From positions 100,734 to 164,733 of the forward strand of contig JAYFQE010000023.1 of NCBI GenBank assembly GCA_034927345.1: DNA of 64,000 nucleotides. The letters run 5' to 3'. Positions within the stretch are counted from its first letter, which is position 1. Each line of letters starts with the position of its first letter. A program made the position numbers and the translations under genes. Under the pieces are notes generated by a model that was given only the letters and a program-made list of their open reading frames with translations, was not told the origin of the DNA and did not search any database. The DNA is from JAYFQE01 sp034927345 (lineage in GTDB: Bacteria; Bacillota; Clostridia; Saccharofermentanales; UBA5734). Positions 32,196-42,400 of the stretch are shown piece by piece.

Positions 32196-32907
32196 TATCC
32201 AAATCAGTTTGGCTTCCTGGTTTGGCAATCAGATACCCGCCTTCCGGCGTCACCAATTTGACGGTAACCCGGCCGTATGTCTTGCCGAAATCATTCGTGT
32301 CGATACTCATGATTTCCGCTCTTTTGCGGCAAAACGCTTCGAAGAAATCCACTGTTTCCTGTTCGGTTACTTTATCCGGAGTCGACAGAATGACATAATT
32401 GTTGTTCGTGTGCCAAATGGCAACGGAAGTGTCGGCGTCGACAGCAAACGGAGCGAGCGTTTCAACCGACTGCAGCAGAGCCTGGCGGTTGGCGTTGCGG
32501 GTCATGACGACCGGTACGCCGATGCCGGCGATCACGGCAGCCGATATGATCGAGATCAGGATAATACGCAGTTTGGTTTTGCGCGATAATTTAATGTCCG
32601 GCAATTTAACCGGCGCCTTATGGACATAGACCGGCGGCGGCGCCGGCTTGGCTTTCTTTTTCGCCGGCTGCTGTTGGATTTGCTTCAGAGCCTGCTGACC
32701 GCCGACCGAATGCGGATCGAGGCTGGGTCCCTCATATTTGGGTTGGGGCGTATTGGGAAAAGTAACGCCGGCCGGGTTTGCCGCAATATCAAAAGCGGCT
32801 GCATTTTCAAAAACCGCGTCGCAAAATAAACAATGCCCTTTTTCAGCAGCAGCGTCCAATTGGAGGATTGAACCGCAATTGGGGCAGCGACCTTCTTTTA
32901 TTGCCAT
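32167..32907 (-). CDS. Zinc-ribbon membrane protein with extracytoplasmic domain
   Basis: 246-residue protein. Residues 8-30 form a zinc ribbon (CPNCG ... CLFC), then a Gly/Pro/Gln/Lys-rich linker with APPPVYVHKAP, one membrane helix (about 111-132, IILISIISAAVIAGIGVPVVM), then about 115 residues that should be outside the cell and show no family I know (VDADTSVAIWHTNNNYVILST, YGRVTVKLVTPEGGYL). Architecture suggests a cytoplasmic metal-sensing or protein-binding knuckle linked to an outer domain. ATG at 32907 follows AAGGATGG. Overlaps the PAP2 gene and is likely co-transcribed with it. Confidence 0.75.
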   Translation of the reverse strand: MAIKEGRCPNCGSILQLDAAAEKGHCLFCDAVFENAAAFDIAANPAGVTFPNTPQPKYEGPSLDPHSVGGQQALKQIQQQPAKKKAKPAPPPVYVHKAPVKLPDIKLSRKTKLRIILISIISAAVIAGIGVPVVMTRNANRQALLQSVETLAPFAVDADTSVAIWHTNNNYVILSTPDKVTEQETVDFFEAFCRKRAEIMSIDTNDFGKTYGRVTVKLVTPEGGYLIAKPGSQTDLDNGTAVEKLP

Positions 32908-33049
32908 AATGACCATCCTTTATCATCTGTTATCATCTAAGGTTTGATGAATGCTTTAATCATCGGTCAGCCATCCGCAGATGTCCGCATTGAAACAACA
33001 TTATGTTATTATAAGGGTAAACTGATGCTAAAGCAAGGAGGCCTGTGTC

Positions 33050-33475
33050 ATGGAAGCAAAGCGCTTATTGGTCGTTGACGGACAAGGCGGGGGAATCGGC
33101 AAATCAATCATCGAGAAAATCCGGCGGGAACAATTGGCCGGATTTGAATTGATCGCTGTCGGCACCAATGCCCTGGCTACCGCCGCTATGCTAAAAGCAG
33201 GAGCCGATGCCGCCGCCTCCGGCGAGTCCGCCGTGATTTGGAACAGCCGGAAAGCAACTTGGATCATCGGAGCAATCGGCATCATCGCCGCCGGTTCCAT
33301 GTACGGTGAACTCAGTCCGGGGATGGCCGAAGCCATTGCCGCTTCCGACGCGATGAAAATCCTGATCCCGGTCAACAAGTGCCATCTGCAGATCGCCGGC
33401 ATAACGGACGAACCCCTGCCGCTGCGTATCGAGCAGGCTGTCGATCTGCTGCGCCGCCAGCTGGCCGCCGGCTGA
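33050..33475 (+). CDS. DUF3842 family protein
   Basis: 141-residue soluble protein of the DUF3842 family. It opens LLVVDGQGGGIGKSIIEKIR, a Rossmann-like glycine-rich nucleotide-binding loop, then ELIAVGTNALATAAMLKAGAD, WIIGAIGIIAAGSMYGELSP, MAEAIAASDAMKILIPVNKCHLQIAG and a short C-terminal helix. The family is common in Clostridia; its role is unknown. ATG follows CAAGGAGG at 9 bases. It stands 155 bases before galK, with a possible TATAAT box in between, so probably separately transcribed. Confidence 0.85.
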   Translation: MEAKRLLVVDGQGGGIGKSIIEKIRREQLAGFELIAVGTNALATAAMLKAGADAAASGESAVIWNSRKATWIIGAIGIIAAGSMYGELSPGMAEAIAASDAMKILIPVNKCHLQIAGITDEPLPLRIEQAVDLLRRQLAAG

Positions 33476-33630
33476 CCGGCAGGAATTTTGCCATCAAGCG
33501 ACAAATCGCCCTCATTTGCCAACATTCTTCCAGATGGTCCGGTCAATCGGTTTACTATAATATATTTGATTATATCCTGACCGTTTATCGTTTATAAAGC
33601 GGGCGTTCAGGAAAACAGGAGGTTCACAAC

Positions 33631-34926
33631 GTGATTGCGCTCAACCAGATGCCGGCATTTTTATCATCCCGGGCGGTTCAACAAAGCTTTGGCCAGCTCT
33701 ATGGCCCGGATTCCGCACAAATCACTCTGCAGCAGAAACGCTGGCTGAAGCTGGCCGATCTCTTTGGCCGGCAATTTCCCGGCCACCCCTCCGTTCGCCT
33801 CTTCAGCACCTCCGGCCGCACCGAAGTCGGCGGCAATCATACCGACCACCAGCATGGCCGGGTCTTGTGCGCCGCTGTTGATCTGGATATCATCGCCATA
33901 GCTGCGCCCAATCAGGATCAGGTCATCCGTTTGAAATCCGAAGGCTTTCCCGGTATAGATATCATCGATCTGGCCAATTTGAATCCGGTCGAGTCGGAAC
34001 GCGAGCATTCGGCTTCTTTGATTCGCGGTCTGGCCGCCGCGTTCCGGCAGCGCGGATTAAAAATCGGCGGTTTCGACGCCTATACGACCAGCCGCGTTCC
34101 CAAGGGATCCGGCCTCAGTTCATCGGCGGCCTTCGAAATTCTTGTCGCCACCATGCTTGATCATCTCTGGTCCGGTTCGCGGGTATCGCCGGTTGATCGG
34201 GCTATCATGGCCCAATATGCGGAAAACCAGTATTTTGGCAAGCCTTGCGGTCTGATGGACCAGTGCGGCTGTTCGGTCGGCGGTTTTATCGCCATCGATT
34301 TTTGCGATCCCGCCAAACCGGCCGTACAGCCGATTCATCTTGATTTCGCTCAATCCGGCTATGACCTGGTCATTACCGACACCGGCGGCAGCCATGCCGA
34401 TCTGACCGACGATTATGCCTCCATACCCCGCGATATGAAAAAGGTCGCCGCACTCCTGGGAAAAACAGTTTTGCGCGAGGTCGACGAAAATATCTTCTGG
34501 GCAGAATTGCCCGGGTTGCGGCAAAAGATCGACGACCAGCCGCTCCTGCGCGCGATCCATTTCTTCCAGGATAACGGGCGCGTCGCTTTGCAGGCCGAAG
34601 CGCTGCAAAAGAACGACATCACAGCTTTTCTCGAGCTGGTCCGGGCGTCCGGCAACAGTTCGCGCAATCAGCTTCAGAATGTCTATTCGGTTCATTATCC
34701 GCAGGAACAGCCTATATCCCTTGGCTTGTCCATCTCTGAACGTATACTGTCCGGCCGCGGCGCATGCCGTGTCCATGGCGGCGGTTTTGCCGGAACCATC
34801 CAGGCTTTTGTGCCGCTGGACCTGACAGAATGCTATCTGGAGGCGATGCGCCGCCAGTTCGGCGCCGACGCGCCCTGGAAGCTGCGCATCCGGCCGGCCG
34901 GTTCCATTGAATTAACCGAAGATTGA
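33631..34926 (+). CDS. galK: Galactokinase (GHMP family)
   Basis: 431-residue GHMP kinase that phosphorylates galactose at C1 (Leloir pathway). The galactokinase signature is GRTEVGGNHTDHQHGRVL (about residues 62-79), the ATP-binding GHMP motif is PKGSGLSSSAAFEIL, and the C-terminal RVHGGGFAGTIQAF motif is complete. The enzyme is longer than the roughly 390 residues of typical bacterial GalK, with extra residues at the N terminus. The start is GTG, preceded by GGAGG. The rest of the Leloir genes are not in the window; lacZ lies 26 kb away. tadA follows after one base. Confidence 0.92.
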   Translation: MIALNQMPAFLSSRAVQQSFGQLYGPDSAQITLQQKRWLKLADLFGRQFPGHPSVRLFSTSGRTEVGGNHTDHQHGRVLCAAVDLDIIAIAAPNQDQVIRLKSEGFPGIDIIDLANLNPVESEREHSASLIRGLAAAFRQRGLKIGGFDAYTTSRVPKGSGLSSSAAFEILVATMLDHLWSGSRVSPVDRAIMAQYAENQYFGKPCGLMDQCGCSVGGFIAIDFCDPAKPAVQPIHLDFAQSGYDLVITDTGGSHADLTDDYASIPRDMKKVAALLGKTVLREVDENIFWAELPGLRQKIDDQPLLRAIHFFQDNGRVALQAEALQKNDITAFLELVRASGNSSRNQLQNVYSVHYPQEQPISLGLSISERILSGRGACRVHGGGFAGTIQAFVPLDLTECYLEAMRRQFGADAPWKLRIRPAGSIELTED

Positions 34927-34927
34927 T

Positions 34928-35476
34928 ATGACCGGGCGACTTTCTGCCGATCCGAATCAGCCGCCGGATATCCAACGCCGGCTTTACTGGATGCGGCTGG
35001 CCTTGCGGCAAGCCGACAAAGCGCTGCGGCTTGAAGAAGCGCCGATAGGCGCGCTTGTCGTACAAAACGGCAAAATTATCGGCCGCGGCTATAATCTGCG
35101 CGAAACCCGGCAGGATGTTGTGCTGCACGCAGAGATTCTGGCTATCCGCCAGGCCTGCAGGAAGCTGAAAAGCTGGCGGCTCGACGGCTGCGATCTTTAT
35201 GTGACGCTGGAACCTTGCGTCATGTGCGCGGGCGCCATCGTTCAGGCCCGGATTCATGCCGTCTATTACGGCGCAGCCGATCCCAAAGGCGGCGCCTGCG
35301 GATCTGTCGCCGATGTTTTTTCATTGCCGCTGAACCATCATGTCGAGGTATCCGGGGGTTGGCTGGCCGAAGATTGTTCCAGCCTGCTGAGCGGTTTTTT
35401 CCGGCAGCGCCGCCGGCTCGACAAAGCGGCCGGTTCTCGGGCTCAGCGGCGCAATCAGGCTTCCCTGCCCAAGTGA
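34928..35476 (+). CDS. tadA: tRNA-specific adenosine deaminase
   Basis: Converts adenosine to inosine at the wobble position of tRNA-Arg(ACG). The 182-residue protein has the zinc deaminase motifs HAE (H67, E69 in VVLHAEILAIRQA) and PCVMC (C97, C100 in LEPCVMCAGAI), plus the substrate-facing KGGACGS. A Gln/Arg-rich 25-residue tail extends the family length. ATG comes one base after the galK stop, suggesting coupled translation, although a functional link with galactokinase is not apparent. Converges on addA with a 20-base gap. Confidence 0.94.
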   Translation: MTGRLSADPNQPPDIQRRLYWMRLALRQADKALRLEEAPIGALVVQNGKIIGRGYNLRETRQDVVLHAEILAIRQACRKLKSWRLDGCDLYVTLEPCVMCAGAIVQARIHAVYYGAADPKGGACGSVADVFSLPLNHHVEVSGGWLAEDCSSLLSGFFRQRRRLDKAAGSRAQRRNQASLPK

Positions 35477-35496
35477 AACTCCGGCCGGCTTGTTTT

Positions 35497-38400
35497 TCAA
35501 TCCATCGGAAACGCGCGGGCCCGGCCGATATGCCAGATCAGTTTACGATCAACACTTTTTCCGGCGGCAACTTCGATCGCTTTGGCGTAATATTCCAGCT
35601 GCCGGCCATAACGGCGGCGCAGTTCATCTGAACAAGCCTGATCATCGCCGGTCAGCCGATCGGACTTATAATCGATCAAGGTAACGCCTTTTTCCTGTTG
35701 AAACCAGCAATCGATAATCCCCTGGACCAGCACCCGATCATCCGGAGCCAAGCCCGGAGCCGCGCCAAACACTTCGCCGGCCGGCAAGGCCAGCGTAAAG
35801 GGCATTTCAAAATATGCCTGCCGGTTCCGGTCCGTCAAAGCCGCCGCCAGATCTTCCGCCAGATCGGAGGCGGCAAAAGCCAGAATCCGGTCCAGATAAG
35901 GTTCAATGGTTTCCCGGTCGGCCAGAGCGATCATGCCGCCGGCAGCCATAGCGTTTACTTGTCGCCTGATCTCGTCGATATGCAGATTTTGACGTGCCGC
36001 GGGCAAATCCAGATAACGGAATACGGTGTGCAGCAATGTTCCGAGCTGCGCGCCGGATGCCAATGGCGTACTGCCGATTGCTTCTGCGGCATCACTGCGG
36101 GACATATCGCGCAAGGTCAAGTCAATGCCGCGGGGCAAGGCCGGCGCAGAGCCGGGCGGAGGGCATTCATCGTAATCCGGCCCGGCCAGTTCTTGTTCCC
36201 GGCGTTTTAGTTCGCTGACCGTCAGCTTGATCGGCGTCCGGGCTGCCCGTTCATATCGATACGGAAGCGCCAGACGCAGCCGGATCCGATCCAGCTGCCC
36301 CTGGTCCGGTTCCTCGTCCGAAAGCAGTTCAGAAGCCGGCAGGGGTTCAGGGAGCCGGTCCGGCGTCCGGGCAGGTGATTCGTTTTGTTCCCCTGCCAAA
36401 GCGGCGTCAGGCGTTGAGCCGGGCGCGGAGCTTTGCCCGATATCGGCCGGCGAACGCAGGCTGACGGCCCATGAACCGGCAAAATCCAGTAATCCCGGCG
36501 GCAGGGCGCAATCGGTGTCAGTCTTTTGCGCGGCGGTCTCTTTGACCGGTCCGTCAGGCTGTCTGCCCGTTAAAGCCGACAAATCCAGCCCGGGGTTGCG
36601 CGCCAGCGCCAGCAAAATCCATTCCAGCATGGAGCGGCAAGACAAGACCAGATAATCCGGCAGCGTTCTGCCGCCGCATTGCCTGGCCTGATCCAGCACG
36701 TTCGCCAGGCGACTGTCCTCCTGACCGGGCGCAACGCTTACCGTACCGACCAGATATAAATGATTCATGGCGCGGGTCATTGCCACATATAAAAGGCGCA
36801 GTTCCTCGGCCAGGCCGGCGGCTCGTACTTCTTCCAGCATGGCCAGCTTAAGGTGCGTCGGATAGCGGATTTGGCGTTCCGGATCCACATAATCCATACC
36901 GATGCCTAGATTTTCACTGATGAGCAGGTGTTCCCGGCTTTCTCCGGCAGCCAGGCGTCCGCCGGTTCCGACCAGAAAGACAATCGGAAATTCCAATCCC
37001 TTGCTGCCGTGGATCGTCATAATCCGGATTGCCGTCTGGCCAGGATCGGCCTGCGCAACCGGCATCTCAAGATTTTCACGCCGCCGGAGGCTTTCCAGAT
37101 AGCGGGCAAACCGATATAATCCTTGCTGGCGATTCCGCTCGAATTGCTCGGCCCATTGCTGGAAACGGCGTAAGAGGGCAACCTGTTCTTCACCGTTTTC
37201 GCCGGCGGCCAGTTTTTCCAGCCAATGCGTTTCACTAAAAATCAAACCGACCAACTCGCCCAGGCGCATCGACGGTTCGCGGGCGCGTAATCGCTCCAGC
37301 CAGCCAAGCACGGCAGTCAGCTTATACCGCAGTGCCGGATCCGGACCGCTATCCCGATAAGAAAAAACCGCTTGATGAAAATAATGGGCCGGCGGCTGTT
37401 GATTCCGGCCAAATACGCGTATCTGCGCCATTTCATCCAATGTCAGCCCTTCCTCGTAAAGATCGGCATGCAGTACGGCGGCCAAAGGAATATCCTGGCG
37501 CAGATTATCCAGAACATCGATCAGCGCTTCCATCAACCGGATAACCGGCGCGTCGAGGAAGCGGCTGCCCAGATCGGCCTGGACCGGCAGGCCGCCGGCT
37601 TCCAACTGTTCGCGATAGATCTGGGCAATGACCCGGGTCCGGCACAGGATAACCATGTCGTCACAGACAGAACCGGCCTTGAGCAGGCGCCGGATCTCGC
37701 CGAGAACCATTTGGGCTTCCTGCTCGGTTTTGCTCAAATCCTCCAGGGTCTGAACTTCTTCCGCGCTGTCGCCATCTGATATTTCACCGGCTGTTTCTTC
37801 CCCGGCGGCCGCTGTCTGTTCTTGATAACGATTCAACAGCAAAACTTCGACCGGCGCCGGTACGTCCGGCGGATCTGGCCGATAAGGCGCCAGCGCCTGG
37901 TGGCTGTCATAGGTCAGTTCACCGGCGCCGACAGACATCAGTTGGCTAAACAGGTCGTTGGCTGCAGCCAGAACGCCGGCGACACTGCGGAAATTCCGGT
38001 TGAGTTCAAACAGCAGGCCTGACCGCCCATCGCGATATGCATCGGCTTTTTGACGAAAAATAGCCGGACGGGCATGACGAAACCGGTAGATACTCTGCTT
38101 CATGTCGCCGACCATCAGGCAATTGTCCCGGCTGACCGCCTGGATGATCGCATCCTGGATACTGCTGGTATCTTGATATTCGTCGACGTAGATTTCCTTG
38201 AATCGGCTGCGGTAATAAAGAGCAGCTTCATCCTGCCGTAAAATCTTCAGCGCCAGATGCTCAAAATCATTGAAATCAATCATGCCGGCCGCCCGTTTCT
38301 GTTCGGCATATTGCTCATCCAGCTCGAGAACACCGTTGATAAGCAGGCGAACCGAAGGCAGCATCGCTGTAATATCCGTCTCAATTTCCCGGGCCGACCG

Positions 38401-39498
38401 GCTGAACAGCCAGGTCGCCGGGAAAATAAAACTTTTTTTATATTGAGGCGTTCCGCAGCTGCCGGACAGGAAATAGATCACTTCTGCAACCGATTCGCGG
38501 AATATCGTCATAAACTCTGTTTTTTCCGGTGTGTCGGCCCGGTTGGCGCGCGGTAAATCCAGATCCGACAAAGATTCCGCCAGCCGGCGTATTTCATCCC
38601 AATCCGCACCCCCGCCGGCCAGATAGGCATCCAGCTGCCGCAGGACATTGAAAATGGCCTGAAATTGTTCCTTGTAGCGTTGATTGCGGGAAGCGTCTGC
38701 GACAAAACGCAGATCGCCAGTCAGCAGATCCTGCAGCTCGGGCAGCCCGGCCAATGCCCGGTCCAGCCGCAGCCGCAGCTGGCGCAGCAGGGTCAGGCAA
38801 TGAGGACTGCCGGTGAAATATCCGGCTGCCTGTTCCAGTTCTTTAAGCCGCATTTGGGCAAATTCCTGATAATCAGGCAGACTGCGCAGAAAGTGATGAA
38901 GATGAATCATCAGTTCCCGCACCGGTAGATCGCCGCTGCTGTCGCCATAACCGTCAACCAAACGATAAAACGCGCGCGTCTCGTCATCGGGCGCAGCATC
39001 GCTGTCCGTCTCCGCCCGGTCGATCGCTTCATAACGGCCGTTCAGCCACTCGTCCAGCGTCTGGCGTAAAAGCAGATCGGATGTGACGCCGTCGTCAACT
39101 GTGAATCCCGGTTCGACCAGGGGGCGCCCTTGCTCATCAAGAGCGCAATAGTAAAAATTGCGGATTACATTGAGACAGAAGGCATGGATGGTTGATATCG
39201 CCGCGCCGGGCAGCCAGGATATTTGCCGGCTGATCAGCCGGCGCCGCGCCTGATCCTGCTCGTTTTCCAGCGCTGTCCGCAGTTTTGCCTCGATCTTGTC
39301 GCGCATGCTGCGGGCGGCCGCTTCGGTAAAAGTCACCACGAGAATCTGTTGGATATCCAGCTTGCCCTCGACAACGCGCCGGACAATCCGGTCAGTCAGA
39401 ACCGCTGTTTTACCGGATCCGGCCGCCGCGGAAACCAGGATGTTGCGGCAATCCGCCTGGATGACCGCCGCTTGTTCGGGCGTATGCTGTATGGTCAT
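35497..39498 (-). CDS. addA: ATP-dependent helicase/nuclease subunit A
   Basis: AddA of the AddAB recombination nuclease, the Bacillota counterpart of RecBCD that processes double-strand ends. 1333 residues. UvrD-like helicase motifs run from SAAAGSGKTAVL (Walker A, residues 24-31) through IYVDEYQDTSSIQDA (motif II) and YRFRHARPAIF to TIHGSKGLEFPIVFLVG (motif V) and LLYVAMTRAMNHLYLVG (motif VI). The RecB-type nuclease lies at the C terminus, with VTLIDYKSDRL and the final QLEYYAKAIE. About 100 residues longer than usual, mostly in low-complexity inserts around residues 960-1040. Its ATG overlaps the addB stop by 4 bases. Confidence 0.97.
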   Translation of the reverse strand: MTIQHTPEQAAVIQADCRNILVSAAAGSGKTAVLTDRIVRRVVEGKLDIQQILVVTFTEAAARSMRDKIEAKLRTALENEQDQARRRLISRQISWLPGAAISTIHAFCLNVIRNFYYCALDEQGRPLVEPGFTVDDGVTSDLLLRQTLDEWLNGRYEAIDRAETDSDAAPDDETRAFYRLVDGYGDSSGDLPVRELMIHLHHFLRSLPDYQEFAQMRLKELEQAAGYFTGSPHCLTLLRQLRLRLDRALAGLPELQDLLTGDLRFVADASRNQRYKEQFQAIFNVLRQLDAYLAGGGADWDEIRRLAESLSDLDLPRANRADTPEKTEFMTIFRESVAEVIYFLSGSCGTPQYKKSFIFPATWLFSRSAREIETDITAMLPSVRLLINGVLELDEQYAEQKRAAGMIDFNDFEHLALKILRQDEAALYYRSRFKEIYVDEYQDTSSIQDAIIQAVSRDNCLMVGDMKQSIYRFRHARPAIFRQKADAYRDGRSGLLFELNRNFRSVAGVLAAANDLFSQLMSVGAGELTYDSHQALAPYRPDPPDVPAPVEVLLLNRYQEQTAAAGEETAGEISDGDSAEEVQTLEDLSKTEQEAQMVLGEIRRLLKAGSVCDDMVILCRTRVIAQIYREQLEAGGLPVQADLGSRFLDAPVIRLMEALIDVLDNLRQDIPLAAVLHADLYEEGLTLDEMAQIRVFGRNQQPPAHYFHQAVFSYRDSGPDPALRYKLTAVLGWLERLRAREPSMRLGELVGLIFSETHWLEKLAAGENGEEQVALLRRFQQWAEQFERNRQQGLYRFARYLESLRRRENLEMPVAQADPGQTAIRIMTIHGSKGLEFPIVFLVGTGGRLAAGESREHLLISENLGIGMDYVDPERQIRYPTHLKLAMLEEVRAAGLAEELRLLYVAMTRAMNHLYLVGTVSVAPGQEDSRLANVLDQARQCGGRTLPDYLVLSCRSMLEWILLALARNPGLDLSALTGRQPDGPVKETAAQKTDTDCALPPGLLDFAGSWAVSLRSPADIGQSSAPGSTPDAALAGEQNESPARTPDRLPEPLPASELLSDEEPDQGQLDRIRLRLALPYRYERAARTPIKLTVSELKRREQELAGPDYDECPPPGSAPALPRGIDLTLRDMSRSDAAEAIGSTPLASGAQLGTLLHTVFRYLDLPAARQNLHIDEIRRQVNAMAAGGMIALADRETIEPYLDRILAFAASDLAEDLAAALTDRNRQAYFEMPFTLALPAGEVFGAAPGLAPDDRVLVQGIIDCWFQQEKGVTLIDYKSDRLTGDDQACSDELRRRYGRQLEYYAKAIEVAAGKSVDRKLIWHIGRARAFPMD

Positions 39499-42400
39499 AA
39501 TCTATCCTCCGGCTTTTGAACATCATCCGGGCAGGCACCCTGATCATCGCAAGACCCCTCGCGCAGTCGCCGAATAAACTCTTCTTTTTTCGATATTGCG
39601 CGGCCATCCGGTTTCAAGCGGCAATGGAGCGGCTGCATCCGGCGATAAGCGCCGGTATCGGCGTTAAAGCCGCAGACTGCCTGATAAATGCAGAAATCGC
39701 AGGGCGGCCGGCGGCCCGGGCGTTTAACCGGCTTAACCGGGAACGACCCGGCCAGCATGTGTTCCGCCAGATCGGCAGCTTGCGCCAAAGAATAGCGGCA
39801 AACGCGTTCAATGTCCTCTGATCCCATTTGCATGCCCCGCAGCCCTTGTTCGCGGTCCAGCCTTTTTAAAATCAACGCCTCTGAAGGAATTTCACCAGCC
39901 TGCCAGGTCAGAACCGGCCGGTTCATCGGAGCATAAGCGGCGTCAACCGGCCGGCATTCCGGAAAAGCCTGCTGGTAGGCAGCCAGATAGACCGGCATCT
40001 GCAAGGCCAGCCCCAGAAAGAGGTCATCATAGTCTACCCGTTTTCCACCGCTCTTATAATCGATAATGCGGAACCCGCCGCCGGTCATTTTATCGTTCAA
40101 TCCAGGATAGTCTGCCGGGCTTTCCCGGTCGGCGCGGTCTATTTTTCCGCGCAGGCAGACCGGCGCCGATCCGTTAACCGGCAACAGCAAAGGCTGGTTG
40201 CGGGGCCCAAAAGTCCACTCCAGATGAGCCGGCAGAAAGGTCTCCTGCTGATATTGGCGAATAACCGCTTTCAACGTGGATACCGCCACCCGGCCAACCC
40301 GCCGGCCAATCGAAGCCCGCAGGCCGTCGTCGAAAAACCGCGTCAGGCCATCCTGTTCAGCGGCGGCTGCCATCCAGCCGTTAACCGGTTCATCAAGATT
40401 TCCGGTCAGCCAGTTTTGCCAGAAAGCATCCCGCGCGGCGCGGTCTGTCGGGTCAAGCCGGCGCAAGTCCTGACAAAGCCGGCGTAAGGCCAATTCCAGG
40501 ACAGCATGCAGCAAAACGCCGGTTTCCGTCGCCTGCGGCGCCCAAACCGGCCGGTCGTGCAAAGACAGAAACCGCTCGCTGAAATGCAGGAAAGGGCAGG
40601 CTGCATAGCGCTCCAGCTGGGAAACGCTCAGGACAACCGGATCACCGCTCAACTGGCGGACATGCTCCGGCGATAATTCATTTTGCGGCAGCCGGCCTTT
40701 GTCGGCCGGCGGCATCAGGAGTCCCTGTTCGGCGAGAATTCGCCGGATCCGGGCATAACCCAGGCGCTCTGCGGCCGGAAGCGTTTCATCGTTCTGTAAA
40801 ACGGCCAGACTATAACGATAAGCAGGATGCAGAGCGTTCAGCCGCGCGTCTTCCCATCCCGGATGCAGAAGCAACGTCATCAGCGACCCCGGATACAGGG
40901 CGGCCAGACGTTTGAACCAGGGCGAGGTATTCGAGTCCGGTACCGTGAGATAGAGCAGATCGGAAGAACCGGTCAGCAACGTATAGACATTGAAGGTATC
41001 GGCAAAAGTCTGATCCCGGGCACTGCTTGGCAGCTGACGGTTCAAGGCGCGCGACAGTGCCTGGCGGTCCGGGTCTTTGAGTAAGCCTTCCGGAGGCGGA
41101 GCCGGCGGCAAATGAGCGGACGAAGCGCCGATCAGGAAGAGAATCCGGGGCTGGCGCAGCATGGCCCGGCGCAGATCGCCGACGCCGACCTGATCCAGCG
41201 CCGATGGGATAACGCCGCTGGCTGCCGAATCCATCCCCGCTGCCAGCGTATCCCGGAATGTCTGCAGCGAAAAAGGCAGGTCGCCGGCTAACCCGGCCAG
41301 TTGGCCAAGAATGCGGTCCAGCTCATTCCAGGATTGGGACAGCGCCACAGCAGCATCCATGTCGCCTGCGGCAATCCAATCGGTTAATTGTTTATCAATA
41401 CGTCCAGGCAAGTCATAATCGACCAGGAAGCGCCGCAAGGCCTGACATTTGGCACGGCCCGTCGGCGCCCGGCGCAGGTCGCCGGCTGCCTGGCGCAGCG
41501 GCAGCAGCGCCGCGTCGCGCAAGCGGATAAGCTCCAGCCAGGCTTCACGCTCTTCCGGCCCGGCCGAGTTGGCGTCGGTTAATTCGCCCGGTTCATCAAG
41601 ATCCGGCCCCTCTTCATCCGCGGCAGAACCGACAACAGGTTCATCGCCGGCCGCAGGCTGTTGAACAAGCCCGGAACGGACCGGCAAGACACGATCGCGG
41701 TAATAACGGTCATCAAACAGACGATCAGGCCGGAACAGGCCGCGGGCCAGCCATTCATTTTCCAGCCGGTCGATTTCGGACGGTGACAGCGGCGTCAGGC
41801 CGGAACGCAGACAAGTCATCAAAGCAGAACGCGACCAGTTGGTCAATCCGATATCTAAAAGCCCCACAACAAACCGCATAAGCGGCGTGCCGCTCAGCGG
41901 CCGTTCCGAGTCGAGGAAAATCGGGATGCTGTATTCACGGCAAACCGAACGCAGCCGGGGCGCATAGCCGGACGGATCACATAAGGCCAGGGCTATATCC
42001 TGATAACGATAGTGTTCTGTTTGAACCAGGCGGCGGATCTCGCCGGCCAGCCAATTTAATTCGTCATCCTGGCCGTTAGCTTGCACCAGATGAAGACGCA
42101 ATCCGGCTTCATCTTTCTTTAAATCGGCGGCACGCCGGCTGGTTACGCCTGAATCTGAACACAAGTCATCAGCCAGCAGACCATATAAACCTTCCGCCTG
42201 ACAGACAACAGGAACCAGTTTTAGATCGGGATAATTCTGTTTAAGCCGCCAGGCTGTTTTCCGTCCCGGTAAAAAGCAGTCCGGACCCAGATCAATAGCC
42301 TGACGGTCAAAAGGCACCCGGTCGGCTGCAGCCGTAATGACCATATTTTCGGCCAGTCCGGCCAGTCCGGCTAAAACAGCATCTTCCTGAGGCGTAAAGT

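Noticed and set aside
34120..34776. Minus-strand 218-codon frame opposite galK
   Set aside because: Shadow frame with no domain; galK motifs are complete on plus.
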